Source of the DNA: Diplosphaera chodatii
Taxonomy: Eukaryota; Chlorophyta; Trebouxiophyceae; Prasiolales; Stichococcaceae
Assembly (NCBI GenBank): GCA_032358165.1
Contig: JAALGY010000059.1
Span: forward strand, 682,001-746,000
Direction of reading: 5' to 3'
DNA length: 64,000 nucleotides
Every line of letters starts with the position of its first letter. Within the stretch, counting starts at the first letter, position 1. The notes under the pieces are model-generated. The model ran no database searches, had not been told where the DNA came from, and was given only the letters and a program-made list of their open reading frames with translations. The position numbers and the translations under genes were made by a program. This document shows positions 26,576-38,803 of the stretch, piece after piece.

Positions 26576-26941
26576 GATGCCTCTGCTCGCGAACGTCCGC
26601 CGTCGGGGTGCAGCAGCAGGCGAAGCTGGCGGTCTGAGCGCTTTGCGATGGATCAAACTGCCTGCAATGGACCACTGGCTATGTGACAGGCTTCTGCAAC
26701 GCATACGCGGCGCTCGGGCATCAGTTCTGCCACATGAACGGTGGCCACCACCAGGATCTCTCGGAAGCCTTACACCCTGCAGCAATGCAAGAGCACGCGC
26801 AACCGTTGGGCTCAATTCTTCTTCTTGCTGATTTTACGAAGTCTTTGCGTGGGACTGTCTGTATATCAGCCGCTGGTCCGCCTTGGCTCGACGTCCCTGC
26901 CTGACCCACCAGCGCATCTGGCGCCCACCTCGCGTCAGCAC
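26576..26941. other. Divergent promoter region between enolase and the WW gene
   Basis: About 365 bp between the enolase ATG (-) and the proposed WW-gene ATG (+). No separate coding signal is visible. The WW-gene start is uncertain, so part of this may be transcribed. Confidence 0.5.
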
Positions 26942-27710
26942 ATGCAACGTTCGACGGTCCCTTTCAGTAGGACAGCACACTGTCATTATCGGACTCGTGA
27001 TCACAACGCAGCGCGTCAACAAGGCAGGCGGCTGCTTCCAAGGCAGGCCCAGTCAGACCGCACCGCGCACATCTGCTGCAGCGCCACTGGAAGCCAGTGG
27101 CAGCAGGCAATTGACCCTTCATCGGGCAGAAGCTACTACTGGTGCGTGACTGGCTGCGCTAGTTGGGCCAAGAGCTCCCTGTGGTGAACGTCTAGCGTTG
27201 CTGATCAGCCCCTGCTCGTTGACCGTCCGATGTCCTGTAACAATTCTGAATGAGGCTGCCGACACACCAGGCACACAGAGACGCGCGAGACCAGCTGGGA
27301 GGCGCCAGTGGAGACGGCAACAAGCGGTGTAGCTGCGCCCAATGCAAGCTACAATGGCAGCGCTGCCGACACCAGCAGCGATGCCGACATGCTGCAGACG
27401 CTGCGGGCAGCGCTAGCGCAGGACGGCTCTGGCATGTTATTCAACGAGAGGGCGCGCAGCCTGCGCGACAGTGGCGTGTTTACCGACCGGTACTTCGACT
27501 ACGTGATGCACCTCGCAGGCAGCGCTGATAGTGAGGATGAGAGGTGTGTGACTGTTCCTCTGGGCTGCAATGGCAATGATGTTATGGTCGCCATGTGCAT
27601 GCTTAACTGTGACGTTTCAACACTATCGTGCCATCTGCAGGCTGTTGCTGCAGCGCATCGTGGCTCGACTCTCGAATCCACTGCTGCGGCAGGCAGCGCC
27701 ATACGAATGA
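26942..27710 (+). CDS. WW-domain protein
   Basis: Three exons, 26942-27141, 27271-27543 and 27641-27710, close in frame to 180 residues. The join of exons 1 and 2 creates a clear WW domain: WQQAIDPSSGRSYYW spliced to HTETRETSWEAP, with both signature Trp and the YYW core. WW domains bind proline-rich peptides, often in splicing or transcription factors; the sequence is of the FNBP4-like kind. After the domain comes a Ser/Ala-rich stretch, then a helical tail (DMLQTLRAALAQDGSGMLF... LLLQRIVARLSNPLLRQAAP). The domain is firm; the ATG is the only one in frame in exon 1 and the N-terminus is less sure. It is head-to-head with enolase. Confidence 0.7.
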
Positions 27711-28083
27711 GACAAGAAGCATGTTTGGTGCTGCCTGGCCATAGAGACAGCAGTCACTGACGATCTTGATGCTGGAGTGCATGTCATTGGCCAGGCATCT
27801 GCCATTCCCCGTATGCTGGGCAATGACTGGATGAGAACCGGACATTGACTGGTCAGAATCAATGTGGCTTTACCAGGATTCGTTACAGCACAGGATGCAA
27901 GCACGGAAACACATACAGGGTGGAAACAATGCTGCCACTGCATTGTAAACTGAGCTCACAGTGTGGTCACGAAATTTCAGGTTCCAAGTTTGCCCCGACG
28001 ATCACTGCTGCATCATGCTGTCTCATGCCTCATTGGGTCACTACAGATGCGGTGCAGACATGCTGAGCATACGAACGATGCTG
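27711..28083. other. Convergent 3' flanks, no gene seen
   Basis: The region between the WW-gene stop (+) and the TOG-gene stop (-). No coding signal is visible. Confidence 0.5.
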
Positions 28084-30484
28084 TCACTTGCTACTGACGC
28101 GCAGCACAGCAAGCGCCGCGGTGCTGCTGAGCGTGGCGTTACAGAAGGCCTCCCATGTGGCGGGCATCCCCTTGTTCGGAGAGGGGTGCCCATTTACAGC
28201 ACCGCTGTTCTCCTTGCCCTCCTCATGGCCCGCAGCCACGAAGGACGCCTGCAGCAGGCACGAGAGTGCAGTGTCATGTACCCAAACGAATGGTGTCGTC
28301 AGGTTTCAGAAGCGTAGCACGCTGCATGCCCCAAGTGTCCTGCGTCGCACTGATTGTGAGCGATCCTGTTTGCTCGTCATCACCTGCACGATGGAGATCA
28401 GCTCCCGTGCTGAGTTACGGGCATCAGGTGTGTTATCGGTGACCAGCGTGCCCGCCGCCCGCAGCAGCCGCTGCGTGTCCTGCGGCCGTACTGCACCCGG
28501 CGGCCCCAGAGACGCCGCCACGGCTGTCAGCGCCCTGCCTGCCTGACCCCGAACCTGCACCAGCACCGGCACTAACTTGCACACGCATATTCTGCACAAA
28601 ATTCGAAGAACCACCGCCGCCGTGGCATCCTGAACACTCGCTATGCAGGTGCCTCCGGCAGAGGCAAGGAGGGATGTGCAGATGTTAAAGCAGACCGTAT
28701 GCTTTTATACCTTTGGGTTCTTGTGGGCAACGTATGGCAGCAGCATTGGCAGCGCCTCTGCAGACAAGCTCCTCGCCATCGCTGCCGTCACTCGCTGAGC
28801 CTGTCAGGCATGCAGCAGATGGTGAGCATGGTCCACGCATGGCTGTTGCACACCAGTCAGTTCATGCCATAGTGGCACTGAAGTCGAGCGCCGTCACATC
28901 AGAAACAGATCAACATCAAAGGTCGCACCTCCTCTGCGATGAAGCGTTTGTCGGCGCTGGCCTTGAGCAGCACCTGATGCAGCAGACTGGACGCCGGCTG
29001 CTGCACACCACCGATGTCTGCAAATGGCAGCAGCGCTCCCCGAAGCTGACCGAACGCCTCGGCTGTGCACATGAGCGCCGTCTGCAGTGGCAGGCGGGCC
29101 AGTTGGTGCCTCTCCAGGAGGCGCCAGCACATCAGCAGTTGACTGGTACGCTGGTAGGGCAGTCAGCAGTTCTCCCACACCTTGCTGACGGAGCTGCGCA
29201 GGTTCTTCACCGACTTCAACAGCAGTGGCATGAACTTGGGCCTGCACATCATGCAACATGCCCCATATCTTCACGCGCTTCTTCCCTCCCGCAAGCTCAC
29301 GCAGATGGTCGCACGCAAGAGCACTATGCTGCAGTAGCTCGAATCAGGAGGTTCATATGTGCTACAGTGCGCCAGGGCTCACAGGTGCGGCAGCAGGGTG
29401 CTTGAATGGTGTGCCACCAGCTGCCGTGCGGTGGTCAGCGCACCGACCACTGCTGTCCAGTCACTTGAGTCCAAGCCCCGCAGCATTGCCTGCATGCAAG
29501 TGCAGACTCGCGCATGAACCTTCACACACAGAAACCCCTTGCATGCCTTCTGGCAGCAACATGCTTGCGTTTGCTTCCCCAAACAGTGATGCGACATTAC
29601 ACCGTACGCCACACCCACCTGGCATGCACGCCCAGGGTCGTCCAACGGCAGCAGCTGTGAGGCTGACATGTACTCCACATCCATGCTGACCGGCTCCGGA
29701 CCCGTGGGCAACGTGCCAAGATCAGTCTGGCCAGCTGGCTGTGCAGCGCTTCCCCCCTGTTGCGCCCGCCATGGAACATCAAGTCACATGAGGTTCAATG
29801 CAACAGCCATTAACAGCAGCAAACGCACATTTACTGCTCGATCGGATGAGTATCACTTCGTGCGGGATGAAACGACAACATAGCCAGTGGCCACCTGCAA
29901 CCGTGCCCTCGCTGCATTTGCCGCAGCAATCTCCCGTGCCGTGGGCTGTGCATCTGACTGCACCGCCGGCGCCTGCACCAACTCCACCAAATGATTGCCT
30001 CGGCTGATCCAGCCGTATACCAACAAGTTGTGGCGTTTCAGCTTACAATGATGGCCATGCATGGCTTTGCGCAGCAAAGTCAAGCCGTGATCACCTCAGA
30101 GGCACTGTCGCTCATCAGAATAGGCTCTGGATTGTCGGGAGTTGCAGGTCCAGCTGTTGCCTGGGGCTGTGCGCGAGGCTGCGCTGGTTCGTCATCGCCA
30201 CACGGCTCTCGGAGCTGTGACCGTGTCCTGCGTGCAACGGGTGTGGCCAAGTTGCACGGCGCGATGTCAGCCCTTTGATGTCCAAACAAACCTGCTGTCG
30301 CGTTGTGGCGAAGCTGCCCTGTGCGGTCGTGCGCAGCCCACCGGACCCACCTATTGCATTTGAACTGTACTGCAGCAGTTGGTTGTGTTGGTCTGTTGGA
30401 TGTAGGGGATGCAGAGGCAGCAGAAGGACGTGGATCGCTGAATGGCACTCTGGCATTTGTGTGCATCTCAAATGGCAGCTCCAT
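28084..30484 (-). CDS. TOG-domain protein (TOGARAM/Crescerin or CLASP-like)
   Basis: A multi-exon minus-strand gene from ATG 30484 (MELPFEMHTNARVPFSDPRP) to a stop at 28084. The N-terminal exons are Ser/Pro/Ala-rich and look disordered. The central exons form a TOG array module: AMLRGLDSSDWTAVVGALTT near 29430, SVKNLRSSVSK near 29200, LLHQVLLKASADKRFIAEEV near 28930-29000, and DTQRLLRAAGTLVTDNTPDA with RNSARELISIVQ near 28390-28480. VKNLRSxVS and the ADKRFI-xE helix are diagnostic of CLASP/TOGARAM-type TOG domains, which bind tubulin and steer microtubule growth. Only about one TOG domain is visible, and the protein ends with a short acidic-polar tail. Boundaries are partly approximate. Confidence 0.72.
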
Positions 30485-30589
30485 GTGATTCCATCCTATG
30501 ATACACTATTTGACTGCTCACGATATAGCAGAGCCACTGCTATTCCTGATGACTGACTGCCTGCAGCACTGCTGACTGCGGCTGCTATG

Positions 30590-33465
30590 TCAGGCTGCTT
30601 CTGTTCGCCCGGTGTCTGGAAAGAATATTTCTTTGCACTGCTGTGGCGTCGTCTCGTTAGGGCAGTACGGGCACTTGAAGCTGCGTGTGGTGTTCTTGGC
30701 GATCTTCGCGATCGACACCTTGCACAGCACGTGCCCGCACGGCAGCAGCATCGGCGGGTTCTCCGCTGTGCTCTGGTCCTTCGACACCGGGCACGCGAAG
30801 ATGGAGTGGAACACGAACTCCTGCGTGCCAGACAGTCAGCACAGTATCGACAGGCGTTCTGCCGCCATAAGTATCGCGCCTGTGCAGTGCGTGCCCCCGC
30901 AGCTCCTCATCTGTGCACTCGGGGCAGTGCTCCGCATTGAGCTGCTGCAACAAGGGCTGCGGCAAATTGCATTGCGGCGTAGCCCTGACCAGATGGTCAG
31001 GTGATCGTTCCAGTCCCTAGTGCCGTGGCGAACGCAGCGCCAATCTTCAGGGCGCCCTGTTCTCTCACCTTGCCGAGCTCCACCTCCACGGGCAGCTGGT
31101 GGCCGATGCTGAGGTCCTGCTTCTGTGCTGCCAGCACATCGGACAGCTTCAGCAGCGTCGGCAGGGCTACCGACCCCGCCGCAACCGCCACCAGCAGCGG
31201 GCTCTCCAACGCCTGCAGGCACAGGGAGCATGCACACAGTGAAATGCCAGCATCGTGCCAGGTTCGGCTTCTGGCACCTTCAATGGATAGCACGAAGAGC
31301 AGAGATCGAAGCACGAATCACACAGTGTGCCCAAATAGCAACCCAGCACTCGCCGCGAATAGGCTTGGCGTGAGGAGCGCAGGCTACTCACCAGGCCCAA
31401 CAAGCCGCAGCACTGCCGGACGAACTCTTGTGCAATGGCATGCCACTGGCTCTCGGCCAGCAGGTCTGCGTACGGCGACCGCTCCAGCCGCTTTGTGTAG
31501 CACAGGCAGCCCATGAGCCGCGTGACTTTGTCTGCCTGCCGTTGCCGAGGACGGAAGGGCATCAGGAGCATGACTTGAAATCGTTGCCATGTCATGTCGT
31601 TATAGCATCATCAGCATGCCGAGTTTGGCTGCCAGCATCAGCATGCTGGCGGGCACTACATGGTGCATGTGGTGGCACCATGCGGTGTTGCCTCATCCTC
31701 ACCATGTGGTGTTGCCTCATCCTCACCTGCAGATCGTGGAAGCGCTTTGCATGTTTCCTAATGTACACGAGGGCTGGTGCTGGACCTGCATCAGGATGCA
31801 ACAGCCTGCTGAGGTCACCTTGTAACCATACCCTGTACCACTGTACAGGGTTACCATCAGCATATGCAGGCTCCACCTCATGGAGTGTAGGCAGGCAACA
31901 TTGGACGCAGCTCACGAACGACCCATAGCAGCAGCAGCAGCACGACAGCCACATCTGCACTTGCATTTTGCTGATGCATGCGCGCTGTGGTGCAACACGC
32001 ACCCTGCTGTGTGAGGATGCGCAGGAACTGCAGGCGGTGCAGCTGGAACTCGAAGGCCTCGTATGACTGCCGGGCCGCTGCCAGGTCGGCCCGCTTCTCC
32101 TCCACCCACTGCAGCGCTGGCTCCAGGTTGCGATTCTGGATCTGTGGGTCAGCAGCATCATGACCACATCGGTACCCAGCACTGAGCCTGAACACCCGGC
32201 ACCACACATGCCTGCTCCCCATCTGCATATTGGTGTTGCGGGGACCGCATCACGCATCCTCAGCAACTGCACTGCTTCTTTGGTAGACTGTTCCAAAGAG
32301 CACCTGCTGCAGCACCATGTGCATGTGCTCGAAGGGCCGCTTCAGAGACTCCTCGCACTCGAGCGCCGCCTCCCTCGCAAAAGCATCCCCGATCTCGAAG
32401 CGCCCCTGCATCAGCGTAGCGTGGGCATGGTTGCAAGCTGGTGCATCTGTGTAGTGAAATGCAGAGGGCTAATGCAGAGTGCTGACACAGAGCCGGCGGC
32501 CATAGGTCCGCTGGGACAGTCGTTTGAGCAGTGCAGCAAGATGTGTTTGGTGGTTCTCAACTGGAACAGGAAGTCTACCTGCTGATACAGGTGTGCAGCA
32601 ATGACGCGGTCCAGCACGGCCTGGTCCATCTCTGTGCGCGACACCGGCGCCCTGCAGATGTCGCTGACGAAGGCTTTGTCCACTGCCTGCAGTGACACCA
32701 ACAGTACTGAGACGGCAAGCTGGCTAGTTTGTTATGGATGAAATTGCACAGCAGCACGACCACCCATACATGAGTACTGGCAGGGGCGACACGGTCGTAT
32801 GCAGTCTTGGCAGACCTGTCACGGAGCTGTGCACCGTTAGGCAGCCCCTCACGGCATGCGCACCTTGCCGAGACTGCTGACGGCCTTGTGCAGCTCTTTG
32901 GTCGAGCTGCCGACCTGCTCTGTCAACATCTGCTGCGCCAGCGCCTGCTGCAGCTGCGCAAGCGCCGCAGTTGCTGCCTGTTTGTCGCCGCCGGCCTGAG
33001 CCAGCTGCAAGCCAGGAGTGCACAGCACTCAGCAGCCAGTGCAGCGTGCAAATAGTGCGCTGGGGCGGTGGATGATCCAGGCTCAGATGATGCACTGGCA
33101 TCCTGGATGTTAGACAACATGTTGATGCCAATACAAGCGCCGGGATGAGAGAGAGAACAGCTGCAAAGTGCACCATGCTGTCAAGAAGCATGCACCAATA
33201 ATTGGTGCATGTTTATCTGGTGCATGTTTGACGCCGGGGCACCAAGAGCCTCGCGAAACGGCATGAGGATGCTGCGGCGTCCAGGTCGCCACCCTGACGC
33301 AGCAGCACATGCACAACGCTCAGCTGCGGTCACCTGATGTCGGAGCGCCTGCAGGTGCTGATGCAGCACGCCCACCGCGCCCGTGCACTGGCCAGCGCAT
33401 GTCTTCTGCTTCTTCGCGGCTCGCTCAGCCTCCCTGAGGGCTACCTGGAAGGTCGCCTCCGACAT
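30590..33465 (-). CDS. RMD5: GID/CTLH E3 ubiquitin ligase subunit, RMD5/RMND5 type
   Basis: Minus strand, from ATG 33465 (MSEATFQVALREAERAAKKQ) to a stop at 30590. In order it shows an N-terminal coiled region, a LisH-like helix near 32600 (LDRVIAAHLYQQVDFLF), a CTLH-like part near 32350, and a CRA segment at about 31970-32130 (NRNLEPALQWVEEKRADLAA; FEFQLHRLQFLRIL). It continues with SPYADLLAESQWHAIAQEF near 31470, then PLLVAVAAGSVALPTLLKL and LPVEVELG at 31080-31200. The final exon is a degenerate RING, FACPVSKDQSTAENPPMLLP then CGHVLCKVSIAKIAKN and FKCPYCP, as in RMND5 and its plant homologue. RMD5 pairs with the MAEA/Gid9 RING to form the catalytic core that ubiquitinates metabolic enzymes. 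It lies about 100 bp upstream of the TOG gene in tandem. Confidence 0.87.
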
Positions 33466-33892
33466 TGGGTGCCGTGATGCCGAGTGTCGCGAGTGGGTGT
33501 GATGGCCCAGGGCCCGCGCGCTGCAGCCCTTCCAGGGACTATGGGGAGGGCAGTGCCCAACTTCTGACACGGTTTGCTCGCGACTGGGGAGTGCTTTGCA
33601 GGTGCAGCCAGCTCACAAGCGTCTGACGGTTCACATTCAACCCACACAGCAACCGACTGCGCGGCTGCGGCGCTGCGGCGCTGCGGCTAGGCTGCATCTC
33701 ACGGGTCGCAAAAGTTTGGCAGGAGAACAAGAAACCGGGACCCTAGATCCCAACCAGTCGGGACTAGGGTTTACCGCCCAATTCGAACGGATCTGGGCCG
33801 AAAGGAACCGGCGCTCACAACGCCTGTTTGCACCCTTGCTTGCTCCTTCGCTCTCCTCTGCCTGCTATCTGCTCCCCGCGCACCCAGCAGCC
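33466..33892. promoter_or_regulatory. Divergent intergenic region, RMD5 / histone H1
   Basis: 427 bp between the RMD5 ATG (-) and the H1 ATG (+). It must contain both promoters and 5' UTRs. I could not pick out a convincing TATA box or histone-specific element. Confidence 0.5.
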
Positions 33893-34928
33893 ATGTCGAC
33901 GACCGCAGCAGCCCCGGCCAAGAAGCCCGCCGCGCCGAAGAAGGACCCGGGCCACCCGACGTATGCGGTGATGGTCAAGGAGGCCATCGCCTCGCTCAAG
34001 GAGCGGTCCGGCAGCAGCCTGCCCGCCATCACCAAGGTACGCCGCAGTGCGGTCATTTCCCGCATGCATGCTGCTCCCCGCTGCTGCGATGCAGTATGGC
34101 CCGTTGTTAGCCTCTGTTCCGGGTGCCAGCACTGCAGTGCCCAAGTGTGTTGGACAGCTGACACAGCAACCGTCTGATGGTGGTGCTCCTTTTTGTCCGC
34201 AGTACCTGGATGGCAAGAAGGACTGGAAGCTCAGCGGCCCGTGGAAGAAGACGCTCAGCACGCAGCTGAGGAACCTGAGCAGCCAGGGCAAGCTGGTCAA
34301 GGTCAAGTCCAGCTACAAGCTGAGCGACGCCTTCAAGAAGGGCCCGCCCAAGAAGAAGGTGTGCTGCAGTAGCTTGTTTGCAGTGTGGTCTTGTTTGTGT
34401 CAGCATGCTGTGCTGCAGTTGTGTTGTCGCAGCGCCCGGCAATTGACGTTGTGCGGGTGTGTGCCTACATGCATAGCGTGCTCCTGCACTTGCCTGCTGC
34501 ATGTCTTCCCTGCACGTCGGCAGCGTAGCAGACATGTGCAGTGTGCATGCACTGATGCGCTGGTGTTCGGTGTGCTGCAGGCGGCCCCCAAGAAGAAGCC
34601 CGCGGCAAAGAAGACGCCCGCCAAGAAGCCCAAGGCGGCCAAGAAGCCGGCGGCCGACGGCGAGACAAAGGCCGCCGCGCCCAAGGCCAAGAAGGCCACC
34701 ACCGCCAAGCCAAAGAAGACGGCGGCGACCAAGGCCACCAAGCCGAAGAAGACCACCGCCACCAAGAAGCCAGCAGCCAAGAAGCCCGCCACCAAGAAGC
34801 CCGCCACAGCCAAGAAGGCGGCGGCCCCCAAGAAGGCCAAGAAGCCGGCAGCGAAGAAGCCCGCGGCCGCCAAAAAGCCCAAGGCCAGCCCCAAGAAGAA
34901 GGCGGCGCCAAAGGCCGCCAAGGCCTAA
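33893..34928 (+). CDS. H1: Linker histone H1
   Basis: Three exons, 33893-34036, 34203-34358 and 34581-34928, close to 215 residues. The N-terminal tail (MSTTAAAPAKKPAAPKKDPG) leads into the winged-helix H15 domain: HPTYAVMVKEAIASLKERSG SSLPAITK spliced to YLDGKKDWKLSGPWKKTLST and LRNLSSQGKLVKVKSSYKLS. The third exon is a 115-residue tail made almost only of Lys, Ala and Pro with AKKP and TKKPA repeats. H1 binds linker DNA at the nucleosome dyad and compacts chromatin. Polyadenylated, intron-containing H1 genes are usual in green algae. The gene is complete with clean GT-AG introns. Confidence 0.96.
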
Positions 34929-37479
34929 GCGCCCGGTATGCTGCTGTCCCCAGCGCTGCTTTGCCCCACCACAAAAGGTGTTTTTCAACACCACCAAGCC
35001 TCAAAGGATTGCAGTTGCTCAGCCAGCACAAGGCTGCACTTGTGGCCCAAGCACAGCAGTCCAAGTGCATCAGGCGCATTGCACCACACTGGTTGTCATG
35101 TGCACGTGCAGAGCAGGTGTCTGCCAGCATGCAGCGAATCGCGTCCGTAGTAGACTGCTGCTGGTTTCAGCACAGCACAATGCGTGTTTTGGGCTGAGCG
35201 GCGAGATAGCCAAGCGAACCCATGCACTGGTGTGCGGGGGGCAGAGCGCTGCGTGACTCGGCTGCCGCTGTTGCGGTCGGAGCAACCCCTGGCGTCTCTG
35301 CAGGCAGGTGTGCGCGTTCCATCGGGCGCTAGGGGCGGGATGCACACGGCAGCTGCAGTGCGAACACAGTGCGCGCGCTGCAGGTGCGACGCCCGCGTAG
35401 AAGCGCCTGAGCAGCCGGCACGGCGGGCACAGGCCTGCATGTTGCTCGCTGCCCTGATAATCGAGTCAAGCAGCAGTTGCGAGCAAGAGTGGGAGGGCTC
35501 GGGCGCTGTGCCGCAGCCCAACGCTCCTGAGCTGCTGGGCTGCCCTGCTCCGTATGTTCTACACGACCAAGCTGCGCACCGCAGAGCGCCGCATGCCACA
35601 GCGCAGCGTTTGCGGTGACCTTGTGGACTCTGTGCAGCCGGCAGTGGGTGCCTGCGGCGACGCCGTGGCAGCACAGCTGAGGGTTGCTCCGTCTCTGACG
35701 TTGGGGTAAAAGTTGTGCTGCCCTCCCGCTGTCACGCTTGCCGGCTTGCTCCAGGTGGTTGCACGAGCCTATGGGCAGAACTCGTGTTGTACAGGCATCA
35801 GCTCTGCCGCTTAGCGAGCCCCAGGCGCCCCTGCTGGGTGTGTGCAGCACTTCAGGCGCTTCAGGGACGGTGTGACTCAGCCTGCCCGCTGGACGAGAGA
35901 GTGTCTGCCCGCGCTGGCAGCCAAGCCCTGGGACTTGTCGGTCTCGATGCCTAGCAGGTCTTCAGTTACAGGGTGAAGCGTCCGGTCCACTGACGCGGGC
36001 GGTCCCTTGCCCCTTTGTGCAACCATCCCGCCGATGCTGAGCAAACCACCACCCTTGTCCACGGCATCAACACGCTCACAGTCACCCCCTTCCCCATGGT
36101 AAGCATCGACTGACTGCGTATGTCCTGAAAGAGGCCAGCACTGCCTGGCTGCACGTGTTTCGCCTCCACCTGCGATGTGACTATTCTGGGTGCCCTGCCA
36201 GGCGGTGATCGTCGGCTCTGCTCTGCTCCGTGCGATGCGAGGAGCCTGCATGGTGTCTGTGAACTGTCTGGACGTCTCCATGGCCGCGTGTACCTGCGGT
36301 GCTGACCCACGCAGATGCCCGCCCCACCTCGAGGGTTGGGCATCAGACCTGAACGAGCCCGGCGGGCACATCGCCCGGCCGGCGCGGGGCCTTCGCACGG
36401 TGACGTTCATTGATCGTATGACCGAGCTATTGAGCCCAGCTGCACTCAGATCAGGCAGCCCTGCTGCTGATGAAGCGTGTCGGAAGTCGACCCCTCCAGG
36501 CCGCGCACCAGAGCGCAGGCCCGACCATCTCAGGCCGTGCACAGGGACGCCCGCACATGTGGCATCGCTGTGACACCTGCAAGGCGTCAGAAACGTCATC
36601 CTCTGAGCTCCAAGGCAGGCCGCACAGGGTGCAGCCCGCTTGGTAAGCCGGGACGCGACCCTCAGGCCTGCAGAGGCGCTTCGAGTGCGCGAAGGCTGTT
36701 CCAGCTCAAAAATGCACGGCTTATGGTCGCATGCAGCAACCCCACGACTGCCTCCAGCACTGAGACGCTTGGCTGTGACCATAGCGAGCGAATGTGCCAA
36801 GCAGACCATTGCTTGGCGGTCTATGCGCCATAAACACCTGCCACCTTGCAGCCTAGGTGCCGGTTGCCAGAGGCCATGGACCCTGCCGCTGTCGCACGAG
36901 GTGCAGTGACATGAAGTGGCAGCTATCTCGGGCGGCGACTGCTTCAGAATGGGCATCGGGTCAGCACCCTGCAGGTCCGACCGCGCGCGGCGCGGCGGGC
37001 GGCCGTGAGCGCCCAGAAGCCGGTGCCGAGTGAGGCCTGGGATTGCCCGGAAAACTACCCTAGAGCCACTCAAGCCCTTTTACTCCCCTTGGAGCCACTG
37101 AGGGGAGGAACCCACGTGGGAGTCAGTGTCAGGGGGTTTTTTAAAAGGCTGAATACAATACCGTTCAACCCAGTCATCGCCTGAACCGCTGCGGCGTTGC
37201 ACTGAGGCGGCGACGAGTGGCGGTGTGACACAGCGCTGAGCCCTGCCAGCTCTGGTGCCAAGCATAGACTGTCAAACTGCGTGGGCCGCGGGCAGACCTG
37301 GCCGAAGCCATGAAGCGTGTCACTGTGGTGGCAGCATGCCTCGGAGTTTGATACCATGTAGGGACAGGGCAGCACTGGCTTGGTGGCTGGGGACAGCGGC
37401 GCTGAAGGCTCCCAGCACAGCGTGATCAGAGCTCGCACAGACTGGCACCATCACCATCACAGAACGGCCTTGGCGGCAC
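34929..37479. other. 2.5-kb gap without a recognised gene
   Basis: No domain, repeat or splice-supported coding signal is visible. The minus strand is stop-free from 37073 to 35877 (398 codons), but it opens at TTG and the translation is Arg/Ser/Cys-rich with no recognisable motif, while overlapping plus-strand frames are also open. I regard it as chance openness in GC-rich DNA, or possibly a decayed element. Confidence 0.5.
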
Positions 37480-38803
37480 ATGGACCTGCTGCGCGAGCTT
37501 GACAGCCTGATCACCGGGAAGCTGGACGCCGTCTATGCGTTTCGCAAGGAGCACGGCTTGTACCCCATCCTGCACCTGGTGAGCGTGTGTGCCTGCATGC
37601 GCTGCGGCGACGACAGCTGCGAGGACAGCCCGTGCCTGCGCTGGGTCTGTCGTCGATTGACGGATGCAGTGCTGTTGCGTAGGTTGGCGAGGGACCCCTC
37701 ACGGCGAAGGTGCCGAACCCGGACGGCGGCGAGGACATCGAGTTGCCTGCGAGGCAGCTGGCGCCTGACTACACGGCGCCGGGCAGCGGCATCCTGTGCA
37801 CGGGCGAATACCAGCGGGTCCTCACGCAGCTCGTCCGGAGGCAGGCGGTGCGCAGGGCCCATGCCACTGGCCCTGTGTCCCATGCAGCATCAAGACATGC
37901 CACACATGCTTGGAGCAGCCTAGTGCAATGCGGCGACCGGCACCGTGATGCCTCCAGCTCGGCGGCTGGCGACACCTGCCGCTGTGCACTGCTGCGCAGT
38001 GGGTCAGGGACTGCATCCGCTATGGCGACCGCGCCCTCGACACGCACCGCGGCGAGTGGTACGCAATGGACGGCCTTGAGGATTTCAAGACCTCGCAGTG
38101 AGGAGCCGATACCGCCTGCTGTGTTCACATCGCTCTTTGCTGTGCTTGTTCACTCCTGCTGTGATTCCTCCGCGACAGGGGCTCGATGCGCCGAGACTCA
38201 GCCTTGATGTGCATGCCCAGGTCGGTGGACGAGGCGCTCAAGCTGGCGGCGAAGCTGCTGGACATTGGCTTCGATGCAGAGAGCCTGCTGGTGCGGAAGG
38301 GTCACGGAGGGCATGGCGATCGCCGCGGATGTGGACATTGTGGTGCGTGGCCCGGACGGCGTCGTGCGCAGCACCAACCACTACACCCAGAAGGAATGTG
38401 AGTTGTCAGGCAGAGGCACTGGCCTTTGGTACACGCAGCCTGTGTCGTTCAGTGGCTCGGCGTCGTAGTGAAGCTGCCAGCATTGCCGCCAACGTTGGTG
38501 GCGCGCACCCCGCTGAGTGCTGCAGCAGGGCCCACAGGGGCTGCAGCACCTGCACCGCTGCGCGGCGAGGCGCTGGTCGCCCTGGCCAGGGCGGCAGTCG
38601 GCGCAGCAGGGCCCACAGGGGCTGCAGCACCTGCACCGCTGCGCGGCGAGGCGCTGGTCGCCCTGGCCAGGGTGGCAGTCGGCGCAGCAGGGCCCACAGG
38701 GGCTGCAGCACCTGCACCGCTGCACGGCGAGGCGCTGGTCGCCCTGGCCAGGGCGGCAGGAGCTGCCCCAGGCTCCTGCCCAGCAGGTCTTGGCGGGTCG
38801 TGA
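37480..38803 (+). CDS. Unrecognised protein with C-terminal 27-residue tandem repeats
   Basis: From ATG 37480 (MDLLRELDSLITGKLDAVYA FRKEHGLYPILHL) the coding signal continues in exons near 37683-37850 (VGEGPLTAKVPNPDGGEDIE; TGEYQRVLTQLVRRQ), 37958-38098 (LGGWRHLPLCTAAQWVRDCI; RYGDRALDTHRGEWYAMDGL) and 38223-38297 (SVDEALKLAAKLLDIGFDAE SLLVRK). It then changes frame by one base to VTEGMAIAADVDIVVRGPDG VVRSTNHYTQKE. A GTGAGT donor follows at 38399, and a final exon carries three copies of a 27-residue Ala/Pro/Leu repeat, ending at 38803. I do not know the family. The one-base frame change near 38298 is either an indel or a model error. Gene existence is likely; structure is approximate. Confidence 0.5.
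38522..38764 (+). repeat. 81-bp tandem repeat, three copies
   Basis: Three head-to-tail units start at 38522, 38603 and 38684 with a fixed 81-base period and only a few differences. In frame they encode 27-residue units beginning AAGPTGAAAPAPLRGEALVA. Because 81 is a multiple of three, copy-number change would not shift the frame. Confidence 0.92.

Noticed and set aside
34501..35256. 251-codon Arg/Pro-rich ORF over histone H1
   Set aside because: It is a shifted-frame shadow of the H1 lysine-rich tail.
35877..37073. 398-codon minus-strand open frame
   Set aside because: Opens at TTG, has no motif, and other frames over the same bases are also open; more likely chance than a gene.
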